DNA from: Actinomycetota bacterium | GTDB lineage: Bacteria > Actinomycetota > CADDZG01 > WHSQ01 | Reading direction: 5' to 3' | NCBI GenBank assembly: GCA_013695055.1 | Contig: JACDBF010000036.1 | Span: 1 to 5,034, forward strand | Length of the DNA: 5,034 nucleotides | Part shown: positions 1 through 5,034 of the stretch, in pieces | Position numbering within the stretch: the stretch's first letter is position 1 | Layout: each line of letters begins with the position of its first letter | Notes under the pieces: model-generated | The model's input: the letters and a program-made list of their open reading frames with translations, nothing else | What the model was told of the DNA's origin: nothing | Databases searched by the model: none | Position numbers and translations under genes: made by a program

Positions 1-279
1 GTAATAGGTGAGAGTCACGAGCGCGATCGACAACCCCAGGGCGATCAGCTTGTGCAGCGGGAAGCGAGTCACCGGCCGGGCCCACGATCCGGGTATTAGG
101 GCGAAGCCGACCAGAGCGATCAGTGCGCGCGCTTGTGCGAGGTGCAAGGGCTGGACGCCGGCCGCGAAGAGATTCTTGGCCACGGCCGCCGCGATAGCGA
201 AGAGGAGCGCGCCTGCAGCGATCGCGCCGAAGCCCAGAGCGGCAGGTGGGAGCTTCGACTGTGAGAGGTTTGCCTGCAG
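1..279 (-). CDS. EamA/DMT-family membrane transporter, N-terminal part (cut by window edge)
   Basis: The reverse strand is open from a stop codon at 301-303 to the window edge and encodes a hydrophobic protein; 93 codons are visible. From the proposed start, a short polar N-terminus (about residues 1-13) is followed by a membrane segment rich in Gly, Ala and Leu (about 15-36) ending in AAAVAKNLFAAGVQPL. A second segment (about 46-65, HLAQARALIALVGFALIPG) and the start of a third (about 77-93) follow. A helix with a conserved Lys, a Pro-containing loop and then an Arg in the next helix is the typical opening of EamA (drug/metabolite transporter, RhaT/PecM-like) proteins. The substrate cannot be told. 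There is no in-frame ATG, GTG or TTG near the N-terminus. The start is placed at CTG 279-277 because AGAAAGGA lies 7 bases upstream. It is divergent from the suf operon. A frameshift near the start is the main alternative. Confidence 0.68.
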   Translation of the reverse strand, partial: MQANLSQSKLPPAALGFGAIAAGALLFAIAAAVAKNLFAAGVQPLHLAQARALIALVGFALIPGSWARPVTRFPLHKLIALGLSIALVTLTYY

Positions 280-286
280 TCCCGAT

Positions 287-294
287 TCCTTTCT
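287..294 (-). promoter_or_regulatory. Shine-Dalgarno that decides the CTG start of the transporter
   Basis: On the reverse strand AGAAAGGA is followed by 7 bases and then CTG at 279-277. It is the only ribosome-binding-like purine run between the in-frame stop (301-303) and the first membrane helix. This is why CTG is preferred as the start codon. The next in-frame standard start, a GTG at codon 33, would remove most of helix 1. Confidence 0.45.
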
Positions 295-338
295 CGCCGT
301 TCAAGGGCTCTCGCCGGGTCGACACGGCGGAGGCCCGA

Positions 339-356
339 GGTTAGGGTCACCTAACC
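339..356. promoter_or_regulatory. Perfect inverted repeat, candidate operator upstream of the suf operon
   Basis: GGTTAGG, spacer GTCA, CCTAACC: seven matched bases on each side of a 4-base spacer. It lies between the divergent transporter gene and sufD, 136 bases before the sufD start. Its core, TTAG-N6-CTAA, has the same length and half-site as the palindrome at 4921-4934. The arms resemble half-sites of DtxR/IdeR iron boxes (GGTTAG...CTAACC), but in those boxes the halves are separated by one base, not six. The N6 spacing is also that of the CAAC-N6-GTTG site of cyanobacterial SufR. A repressor site for iron or Fe-S control is the likely role; the regulator is not identified. Confidence 0.6.
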
Positions 357-372
357 CTGCAGGCCTAGCTGC

Positions 373-378
373 TAAGAT
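373..378 (+). promoter_or_regulatory. Possible -10 element of the suf operon
   Basis: TAAGAT sits 17 bases after the inverted repeat at 339-356 and matches four of six positions of TATAAT. No good -35 box is visible at the right distance. If this is the -10, the -35 region would fall inside the right arm of the repeat, the expected position for a repressor that blocks RNA polymerase. The call rests on position and weak similarity only. Confidence 0.22.
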
Positions 379-492
379 AGCCGCCGGGCGCAAGCGTTCC
401 CGGCCCCGTCGGAGCAGCCACCGGCCCGGGTCCGTCCCCCTATTCGCCCGCTTGTCTGAGTCCGATATGAGCTGAAGGAGTGACCCTCGAGC
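379..492 (+). other. GC-rich leader before sufD
   Basis: About 110 bases precede sufD without a credible gene. They contain a potential hairpin with a 6-base stem (GCCGGG 383-388 with CCCGGC 399-404, loop of 10 bases) and several C-rich runs. No known riboswitch was recognised, and there is no U-tract that would make the hairpin an attenuator. A two-codon ATG-AGC-TGA lies at 467-475 and overlaps the first base of the sufD Shine-Dalgarno; it may mean nothing. Confidence 0.25.
475..480 (+). promoter_or_regulatory. Ribosome binding site of sufD
   Basis: AAGGAG lies 12 bases before ATG 493, slightly further than usual. An in-frame TGA at 481-483 means the gene cannot start upstream of 493, so this site and the ATG fix the start. 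Confidence 0.65.
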
Positions 493-1725
493 ATGGCAGA
501 ACATCTCACGCGCGGCGCGGTCGAGCGGCTTTCCGAGCTCCTCGGCGAGCCCGGGTGGCTGGCCGAGCGCCGCAGCGCCTCGTTCGATCTTTTCGAGAAG
601 CTCGATCTTCCCGATCCCAAAGGGGAGGAATGGCGCTACACCGACGTGAGGAAGTTTGATTTCGACCGTTTCTTGCCCCCCGAGCCACGGGCGAGCGCTC
701 CACCGATATCCGATGAGCTCGCAGCCAAGGGCGTCGTGGTCGCGGACCTGTGGACGGCGGCCAGGGACCACCCCGACCTGCTCAAAGACCATTTCTTTAC
801 CGACGTGCCGGTGGACGAGCACAAGTTCACCGCGCTCCACGGGGCCTTCTACTCGGACGGCTTGTTCGTCTACGTGCCCCGCGGGGTCGAGATCGAGCTG
901 CCCATCGAGACGGTGCGGACGGTCGAGGCAGGAGGTTCGATCTTTCCGCACACCACGATCGTGGTCGATGAGCAAGCGAGCGTCACCTTGGTGGACCGCT
1001 TTACATCCGGCGAGCTGTCCGGGCCGGCTCTGTGTACGAGTGTCGTAGAGATCGAAGCTCGGCGTGGAGCGCTCGTCAACTACATCTCCCTGCAGGAGTG
1101 GGGCCATCAGGTCCATCACTTCCAGACCCAGAGGTTCACCGGCGGGCGAGATACCGAGCTGAGGAGCCTCGCGGTCAACTTGGGCTCTGCGTTCGCGCGC
1201 ACGCAAGTCGAGTCGGTGCTCGAGGGTGAAGGCTCCTTCTCGGAGATGCTTGGGCTCTATTTCGCCGACTCCGACCAACACTTCGCGCAGAGGACATTGC
1301 AGTCTCACAACGCGCCGCACGCGACCTCAGACCTGCTTTACAAAGGCGCCGTCAAGGATCGTTCTCGCTCGGAGTACTCGGGCTTGATCAAGGTCATGCC
1401 CGGCGCCCAGGGGACCGACGCGTATCAGGCCAACAGAAACCTCGAGCTGACCGAGGGAGCAATCGCCCGCTCCATACCGCAGCTCGAGATTGAAGCGAAC
1501 GAGGTGCGCTGTACCCACGGAGCCACCGTTGCTCCGGTGGAGGAAGAGCATCTGTTCTATCTGATGAGCCGGGGCATTGACCGGGTGACCGCCCAAAAGC
1601 TCGTCGTCTTTGGGTTCTTCGGCGACGTGCTCGACCGCATTCGCGTCCCTGAGGTGCGCGACCGACTATCCCAAGCGATCGCCGCCAAGGTCGAAGGCGA
1701 GCAGCAACTCGACGTGGCGGTGTGA
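493..1725 (+). CDS. sufD: Fe-S cluster assembly protein SufD
   Basis: SufD is a scaffold subunit of the cytosolic SufBC2D complex, which builds Fe-S clusters; with SufB it forms the beta-helix core on which the cluster assembles, and it binds SufC. The 410-residue product has the normal family length. The N-terminal helical part carries EEWRYTDV (45-52), a family hallmark. The long middle (about 115-320) is the beta-helix core, with HNAPHATSDLLYKG (272-285). The C-terminal part has SIPQLEIEANEVRCTHGAT (327-345) and LFYLMSRGI (354-362). Cys340 and His342 in CTHGAT match the Cys and His of SufD proteins that face SufB in the cluster site; SufB carries a different sequence here, so this is SufD. 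The ATG at 493 is the first possible start. It is the first gene of the operon, and its stop overlaps the start of the ferredoxin gene. sufB, which usually precedes sufD, is absent upstream. Confidence 0.95.
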   Translation: MAEHLTRGAVERLSELLGEPGWLAERRSASFDLFEKLDLPDPKGEEWRYTDVRKFDFDRFLPPEPRASAPPISDELAAKGVVVADLWTAARDHPDLLKDHFFTDVPVDEHKFTALHGAFYSDGLFVYVPRGVEIELPIETVRTVEAGGSIFPHTTIVVDEQASVTLVDRFTSGELSGPALCTSVVEIEARRGALVNYISLQEWGHQVHHFQTQRFTGGRDTELRSLAVNLGSAFARTQVESVLEGEGSFSEMLGLYFADSDQHFAQRTLQSHNAPHATSDLLYKGAVKDRSRSEYSGLIKVMPGAQGTDAYQANRNLELTEGAIARSIPQLEIEANEVRCTHGATVAPVEEEHLFYLMSRGIDRVTAQKLVVFGFFGDVLDRIRVPEVRDRLSQAIAAKVEGEQQLDVAV

Positions 1726-2063
1726 TCGTGTCCGTCTTTCAGACCGTTGCGACGCTCGACGAGATTCCCGATGGCGGGATGAAGCAAGTTGTGGTGGCCG
1801 GCTCCCTCGTCGGCCTTTACAGGACGGGCCACGATGTCTATGCCATCGGCGACGTCTGCACGCATGAAGAGGCGTATCTGACCGAAGGGGATTTCGATCC
1901 CGAAGACTTGGAAGTCGAGTGCCCTTTGCATGGCTCGCGCTTCAATGTGGAGTCGGGGGCCGTGCGCATCTTGCCGGCGACCAAGCCGGTACCTTCCTAC
2001 GAAGTGAAGATCGAGGGCGACTTAGTGAGCGTCGGCCCACAAAGGAACGCTAGCGAGGAGTAA
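1722..2063 (+). CDS. Rieske-type [2Fe-2S] ferredoxin of the suf operon
   Basis: This 113-residue protein is a single Rieske domain of the small non-heme-oxygenase-ferredoxin / NirD-like type, soluble and without a signal peptide. The [2Fe-2S] ligands are visible as Cys46-x-His48, then 18 residues, then Cys67-x-x-His70 (CTH and CPLHGSRF). The tail ILPATKPVPSYEVKIEGD is the usual closing strand region of this family. The GTG start at 1722 overlaps the sufD stop by four bases (GTGA), which suggests translational coupling; GTG 1728 is an alternative start two codons later. Such a gene between sufD and sufC is common in actinobacterial suf operons. Supplying electrons for cluster assembly, or carrying a nascent cluster, is a reasonable role, but this is inference. 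A dioxygenase partner is unlikely, because no oxygenase gene is nearby. Confidence 0.9.
   Translation: MIVSVFQTVATLDEIPDGGMKQVVVAGSLVGLYRTGHDVYAIGDVCTHEEAYLTEGDFDPEDLEVECPLHGSRFNVESGAVRILPATKPVPSYEVKIEGDLVSVGPQRNASEE
2055..2060 (+). promoter_or_regulatory. Ribosome binding site of sufC
   Basis: GAGGAG lies in the last codons of the ferredoxin gene, 7 bases before ATG 2068. It supports that start and tight coupling of the two genes. Confidence 0.6.
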
Positions 2064-2067
2064 GCGC

Positions 2068-2871
2068 ATGAGCGAACATCTGCTCCAAATAGAGGACCTC
2101 CACGTCGAAGTCGAAGGGCGTGAGATCCTCAGGGGGCTCGACTTCGTGGTCGACGAAGGAGATATACACGCCATCATGGGGCCCAACGGCTCGGGCAAGT
2201 CAACTCTCGCCTATGTGTTGACGGGGCGCCCCGGATACTCTGTAACCAGAGGAAAGATTCTCTACAGGGGTCTCGACGTCATGGATCTGGCCCCCGACGA
2301 ACGGGCGAAGGAAGGCATCTTTCTCGCCTTTCAGTACCCGACCGAGGTGCCCGGAGTCTCCGTGGTGAATTTCTTGCGCACCGCCTACAACGCGATTCAT
2401 CACGACGACCAGAAGTCGGCGATGAAGTTCAGACTCTTTCTTCAGGAGAAGGTCGACCTTCTGGAGATTCCGTCCGAGCTGGTGGACCGCTACGTGAATC
2501 AGGGTTTTTCCGGAGGCGAGAAGAAGCGCAACGAGATTTTGCAGATGGCCGTGCTCGCTCCCCGGCTTGCGATCATGGACGAGACCGACTCGGGCCTCGA
2601 TATCGACGCGTTGAAGCATGTCTCTGCGGGGGTCAACAAGCTCGCCGGCCCCGACATCGGCATAGTGCTGATCACCCATTACCAGCGACTCTTGAACTAC
2701 ATCCGGCCTGGAAGAGTGCACGTGCTCATGGCCGGACGTATCGTTAAGTCCGGTGGCTTCGAGCTCGCCGAGCAGCTCGAAGCCGAGGGCTACGCGGGAG
2801 TTGGCAAAGAGCTGGGTCTTTCGGAGGAAGATATAGCGGAGGTAGAGCGGATAGAGAGCGCGAAGGTCTGA
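2068..2871 (+). CDS. sufC: Fe-S cluster assembly ATPase SufC
   Basis: SufC is the ABC-type ATPase of the SufBC2D scaffold; ATP-driven dimerisation changes the SufB-SufD core so that iron and sulfur can enter. It is cytosolic and has no membrane domain. All nucleotide-binding parts are present in the 267 residues: Walker A GPNGSGKST (38-46), Q-loop Gln89 in AFQYP, ABC signature FSGGEKKR (147-154), Walker B LAIMDE (167-172) followed by the SufC-typical TDSGLDIDA, and the switch His204 in LITHYQRLL. The length is slightly above the usual 250 or so because of a short acidic C-terminal tail (about 250-267), which may form a helix. The gene starts 4 bases after the ferredoxin stop and ends 12 bases before sufS. 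I see no defect; SufC is clear because of the DETDSGLD motif. Confidence 0.96.
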   Translation: MSEHLLQIEDLHVEVEGREILRGLDFVVDEGDIHAIMGPNGSGKSTLAYVLTGRPGYSVTRGKILYRGLDVMDLAPDERAKEGIFLAFQYPTEVPGVSVVNFLRTAYNAIHHDDQKSAMKFRLFLQEKVDLLEIPSELVDRYVNQGFSGGEKKRNEILQMAVLAPRLAIMDETDSGLDIDALKHVSAGVNKLAGPDIGIVLITHYQRLLNYIRPGRVHVLMAGRIVKSGGFELAEQLEAEGYAGVGKELGLSEEDIAEVERIESAKV

Positions 2872-2873
2872 GG

Positions 2874-2878
2874 GGAGG
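2874..2878 (+). promoter_or_regulatory. Ribosome binding site of sufS
   Basis: GGAGG within GGGGAGG lies 5 bases before ATG 2884, in the 12-base gap after the sufC stop. It is the strongest Shine-Dalgarno in the operon, so the desulfurase may be translated efficiently and independently of sufC. Confidence 0.65.
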
Positions 2879-2883
2879 ATCTG

Positions 2884-4107
2884 ATGCCATTGGACGCAGA
2901 GGTTGTTCGCAAGGATTTCCCCATCCTTGAGACACAGGCGCGCGGCAAGCGCCTTGTCTATCTCGATTCTGCCTCCACTTCACAAAAGCCAAGGCAAGTA
3001 ATCGAACGCATCGTTGCGTTCTACGAGAACGAGAACGCGAACGTTCATCGGGGCGTCTATGAGCTTGGGGAACGCGCGACCGCTGCCTACGAAGGCGCGC
3101 GTAGCGCGTGCGGTCGCTTCATCGGGGCGGGAAGTCACCGATCCATAGTCTTTACCAGAGGCACCACCGAGGCCATCAACCTCGTGCGCTTCGCATGGGC
3201 ACGAAGCCGTGTCCATGAGGGAGACGAGGTGCTCGTCACCGAAATGGAGCACCATTCGAACCTCATTCCCTGGCAGTTGCTCGCTCACGAGACGGGAGCA
3301 ACTCTGCGCCATCTCCCCATCGACGATGCGGGCAAGCTTCGAATGGATCTTCTCGAGGAGTTCATCACCGATAGAACGAAGCTCGTCTGCGTTTCGCTCA
3401 TGTCCAACGTGTTGGGGACCATCAATCCCATCAGGGCGCTGGCGGATGCGGCCCACTCCGCAGGTGCTTTGATCTTGGTGGACGGCGCCCAGGCCGCTCC
3501 CCACATGCGCGTCGACGTGAATGAGCTCGACGCGGACTTCTTCGCATACTCATCCCACAAGATGTGCGGACCGACGGGGGCCGGCGTTCTCTACGCACGC
3601 GAGCACCTGCTGGAAGAGATGGATCCCTTTCATGGTGGTGGCGAGATGATTCGGGAGGTATGGCCCGACCGCGCTACCTGGAACGAGATCCCCTACAAGT
3701 TCGAGGCCGGAACCCCTGCCGTCGCTCAGGCGGTGGGTATGGGGGCCGCGGTCGGGTACCTGGAAGGCATCGGGATAGACGCCGTGCGCGCCCACGAACA
3801 GCAGATCACCGCCTATGCGCTCGGGCGGCTGGCGGATGCAGGCGCGATCGTGTACGGGCCCTCTGATGTAGCCGAACGCGGGGGAACGGTCTCGTTCAAT
3901 CTGGGAGCGGTGCACCCGCACGATATGGCGACCATCGTCGATCAAGAGGGCGTCTGTATACGAGCGGGTCACCACTGTGCGCAGCCGCTGATGCGCCGCC
4001 TAGGGGTACCCGCCACGGCGCGGGCGTCCTTCTACATCTACAACACCAACGAAGACGTCGATGTCTTGATGGAGGCGTTGGACAAGGCGAAGGGGTGGTT
4101 CGGCTGA
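2884..4107 (+). CDS. sufS: Cysteine desulfurase SufS (group II)
   Basis: SufS is a PLP-dependent enzyme that converts L-cysteine to L-alanine and holds the sulfur as a persulfide on its own cysteine before passing it on. The 407-residue product has the family length. The PLP lysine is Lys226 in SSHKMCGPTG. The cofactor-contacting residues His124 (MEHHSN), Asp200 (ILVDGAQ) and Gln203 are present. The sulfur-carrying Cys365 lies in RAGHHCAQPLM, the short-loop arrangement of group II desulfurases rather than that of NifS/IscS. Arg360 and Arg380 match the substrate-binding arginines. The numbering almost equals that of E. coli SufS (Lys226, Cys364). The next gene overlaps its end by 13 bases and encodes the sulfur acceptor SufU, so the pair forms a SufS-SufU desulfurase system in place of SufS-SufE. 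Csd-like or selenocysteine-lyase-like roles are possible for the family, but the operon favours SufS. Confidence 0.95.
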   Translation: MPLDAEVVRKDFPILETQARGKRLVYLDSASTSQKPRQVIERIVAFYENENANVHRGVYELGERATAAYEGARSACGRFIGAGSHRSIVFTRGTTEAINLVRFAWARSRVHEGDEVLVTEMEHHSNLIPWQLLAHETGATLRHLPIDDAGKLRMDLLEEFITDRTKLVCVSLMSNVLGTINPIRALADAAHSAGALILVDGAQAAPHMRVDVNELDADFFAYSSHKMCGPTGAGVLYAREHLLEEMDPFHGGGEMIREVWPDRATWNEIPYKFEAGTPAVAQAVGMGAAVGYLEGIGIDAVRAHEQQITAYALGRLADAGAIVYGPSDVAERGGTVSFNLGAVHPHDMATIVDQEGVCIRAGHHCAQPLMRRLGVPATARASFYIYNTNEDVDVLMEALDKAKGWFG

Positions 4108-4544
4108 GCTTGGAAGAGCTATACAAGGAAGTGATCCTCGATCATTACCGCACCCCTCGCAACAAAGGGCGCCTGGACCCGCATGACGTCATGCTCGAGA
4201 GAAACAATCCTTTGTGCGGGGATGAACTCGAGCTCTACTTGAGGTTTAAGGGTGACGACATCGAGGGCATCACGTTCGACGGCAAGGGCTGTTCCATCTC
4301 CTTAGCGAGCGCATCGATGATGACCGAGCGCGTGGAAGGCTTGGGCGTTAAGGACGCCACCGCGCTGGCCGAGTCCATCAAGCGCATGATGGCCGGCGAG
4401 GAAGAGGGGGATCCCGACCTGATCGGCGATCTCGTGTCGCTAAAGGGAGTCGTCAAGTATCCGGTGCGGATCAAGTGCGCCCTGCTCGGCTGGAACACCC
4501 TGCTCGAGGCTCTCGAGGAGGGCTCGGGGCGAAAACCGGAGTGA
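4095..4544 (+). CDS. sufU: SufU, zinc-dependent sulfur acceptor for SufS
   Basis: SufU takes the persulfide sulfur from SufS at a zinc-bound cysteine and delivers it to the scaffold. The 149-residue protein has the IscU-like fold opening LEELYKEVILDHYRTPRNKG. The zinc ligands Cys41, Asp43, Cys66 and Cys128 (in LCGDE, GKGCSIS and IKCALLGW) fall at exactly the same numbers as in Bacillus subtilis SufU. A stretch of about 20 residues before Cys128 (GEEEGDPDLIGDLVSLKGV) is the insertion that separates SufU from IscU, and the IscU LPPVK chaperone motif is absent. The GTG start at 4095 overlaps the end of sufS by 13 bases and has AAGG (4084-4087) 7 bases upstream; the agreement in residue numbering supports it. 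TTG 4110 is a weaker alternative. It is the last suf gene seen; no sufT (DUF59) gene follows directly. Confidence 0.94.
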   Translation: MVRLSLEELYKEVILDHYRTPRNKGRLDPHDVMLERNNPLCGDELELYLRFKGDDIEGITFDGKGCSISLASASMMTERVEGLGVKDATALAESIKRMMAGEEEGDPDLIGDLVSLKGVVKYPVRIKCALLGWNTLLEALEEGSGRKPE

Positions 4545-4619
4545 CGCCGGCCTCGGCCGCCGAGCCACGGAGCCGTTCTGCTACCTCACGACTTTCCCGG
4601 TCGCTATGGATGTTCCACC
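4545..4619. other. Short gap after sufU; no clear terminator
   Basis: No gene is supported in these 75 bases. The only symmetry is CTCGGC-C-GCCGAG (4552-4564), eight bases after the sufU stop. Its arms leave too small a loop unless the inner pairs open, and no T-run follows. Transcription may continue into the remnant gene downstream. Confidence 0.3.
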
Positions 4620-4872
4620 GTGACGACCCCGCTCGCGCGCCGCGCACGGGTGGGCGACGCGGCCGCATTCGCCCGCATCTGGCTGGACATGTGTCGCTAC
4701 TACGCGGACTTGGCTCCCGACAACCTCCGCATCCCTTCCGGCGAGGGACTTCCTCCCGGCTCGGAGGACGAGATCAAGCTTCGTTCCACGGCGAGCGCGC
4801 CGATCGTCGGTGCCCTACGAGCGTGGCATGGGTTATTCGCGGGGCGGGTTGAGCTTCCACAAGGACCTCTAG
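4620..4872 (+). pseudogene. Decayed GNAT-type N-acetyltransferase (ends kept, middle lost, frame changed)
   Basis: From GTG 4620 the first roughly 50 codons read like the start of a GNAT acetyltransferase: RRARVGDAAAFARIWLDMC, then RYYADLAPDNLRIPSGEGL and SEDEI. After about position 4785 this frame loses resemblance and runs as Arg-rich sequence to a stop near 4934. In a different frame, positions 4813-4872 read PYERGMGYSRGGLSFHKDL and then TAG, which looks like the closing beta strands of a GNAT protein. An intact GNAT has about 150-170 residues; only about 84 codons separate the two ends here. The acetyl-CoA binding motif (R/Q-x-x-G-x-G/A) of the middle is absent. I infer an internal deletion that changed the frame, leaving a non-functional remnant. 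No strong Shine-Dalgarno precedes the GTG. A sequence or assembly error is the main alternative. The original substrate is unknown. Confidence 0.6.
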
Positions 4873-4920
4873 TCGCCTCCGGCCGTCACCGGCGACGTCC
4901 TCGGCGAACCTTTCGCACTA

Positions 4921-4934
4921 TTAGCACTTGCTAA
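4921..4934. promoter_or_regulatory. Perfect palindrome TTAGCA-CT-TGCTAA, candidate operator of the downstream regulator
   Basis: Six matched bases flank a 2-base spacer, 29 bases before the ATG at 4964. A third copy of the half-site TTAGCA occurs at 4950-4955. The palindrome lies in the only clearly AT-rich stretch of the window (about 4911-4963), where a promoter is expected; TTAAAT at 4941-4946 could be a -10 element. The core TTAG-N6-CTAA equals that of the repeat at 339-356. It resembles the first half of the CIRCE heat-shock element (TTAGCACTC) but lacks the N9 spacing and the second half. Confidence 0.5.
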
Positions 4935-4963
4935 ATACTCTTAAATCTGTTAGCAAAGAGTTG

Positions 4964-5034
4964 ATGACCCCCCTGGGAGACGACTCCGCCACCAGGACCG
5001 CCAAGGTCCTGTCGCTGCCCACCCGAGCGGCGAT
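4964..5034 (+). CDS. Putative helix-turn-helix regulator, N-terminal fragment (cut by window edge)
   Basis: ATG 4964 opens a frame that stays open to the window end and encodes 23 complete codons, MTPLGDDSATRTAKVLSLPT followed by RAA and an unfinished codon AT (Ile or Met). The segment AKVLSLPTRAA resembles the first helix of winged-helix regulators of the ArsR/MarR and SufR-like type, in which 'LxxPTRxxIL' or 'LASPTRAAIY' precedes the DNA-binding helices. The fragment is too short for more. The purine run AAAGAG (4955-4960) is only 3 bases before the ATG, so translation may be weak or the message nearly leaderless; TTG 4961 is an alternative start. Its position beside the suf operon, behind a palindrome, fits a local regulator, but function and even coding status are inferred. 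Confidence 0.42.
   Translation, partial: MTPLGDDSATRTAKVLSLPTRAA

Noticed and set aside
339..356. DtxR/IdeR iron box
   Set aside because: The half-sites resemble those of IdeR boxes, but six bases rather than one separate GGTTAG and CTAACC, so it is kept only as a generic operator.
8..475. Forward open frame of 155 codons before sufD
   Set aside because: The product is Arg/Ala/Pro-rich without a domain and lies antisense to the transporter frame; it also runs through the palindrome and the leader.
301..1320. Long reverse-strand open frame of 339 codons overlapping most of sufD
   Set aside because: It lies antisense to a clearly conserved sufD, its product has no recognisable domain and is rich in Arg, Gly and Leu, and such frames are common opposite GC-rich genes.
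493..2085. Shared start MxEHL of SufD and SufC (GAACATCT in both) as a sign of duplication
   Set aside because: The match is only a few codons at two start sites of unrelated folds, so it is probably coincidence.
4552..4564. Rho-independent terminator after sufU
   Set aside because: The arms leave almost no loop and no T-run follows.
4475..4852. Forward open frame of 125 codons spanning the end of sufU and the downstream gap
   Set aside because: It begins inside sufU in another frame, and its product is Arg/Gly/Ser-rich with no family signature.
4921..4960. CIRCE element for HrcA heat-shock control
   Set aside because: TTAGCACT matches the first half, but there is no GAGTGCTAA nine bases later, and the downstream fragment does not look like a chaperone.

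Overview
The window holds an almost complete SUF-type iron-sulfur cluster assembly operon on the + strand, in the order sufD, Rieske-type ferredoxin, sufC, sufS, sufU (493-4544). It is flanked on the left by the 5' part of a divergent EamA-type transporter gene (1-279, - strand). On the right lie a decayed acetyltransferase gene (4620-4872) and what looks like the first 23 codons of an ArsR/MarR-like helix-turn-helix regulator (4964 to the window end). The DNA is GC-rich. SufU as the sulfur acceptor, with a small Rieske ferredoxin between sufD and sufC, is the arrangement typical of Actinomycetota. A deep-branching actinobacterium is the best guess, but no single feature proves it.

Layout. 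Positions 1-279 encode the N-terminus of a membrane transporter; no ATG, GTG or TTG fits as its start, but a CTG with a good Shine-Dalgarno does. Positions 280-492 form the divergent intergenic region, with a perfect inverted repeat (GGTTAGG-N4-CCTAACC, 339-356) and a 136-base leader before sufD. The five suf genes are packed with 4-13 base overlaps or 4-12 base gaps and are almost certainly one transcript. Positions 4545-4619 hold no gene and no convincing terminator. After the acetyltransferase remnant, an AT-rich patch (about 4911-4963) contains a second perfect inverted repeat (TTAGCA-CT-TGCTAA, 4921-4934) just before the putative regulator.

How the genes work together. From known biochemistry of the families, SufS (a PLP cysteine desulfurase) removes sulfur from cysteine and passes it to the zinc protein SufU. 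The scaffold made of SufB, SufC and SufD then builds the cluster, using SufC ATPase activity. The Rieske protein is a plausible electron donor, but that role is inferred. All recognised catalytic residues are present. The scaffold subunit sufB is missing from the window and must lie elsewhere, possibly just beyond the right edge.

The most interesting signal is that the two intergenic palindromes share one design, TTAG-N6-CTAA over 14 bases. One lies upstream of the suf operon and the other upstream of the putative regulator. This suggests a local regulator that controls both its own gene and the suf operon, analogous to SufR. I see no wholly new system; the unusual parts are the split operon, the shared operator design, the CTG start and the broken acetyltransferase.
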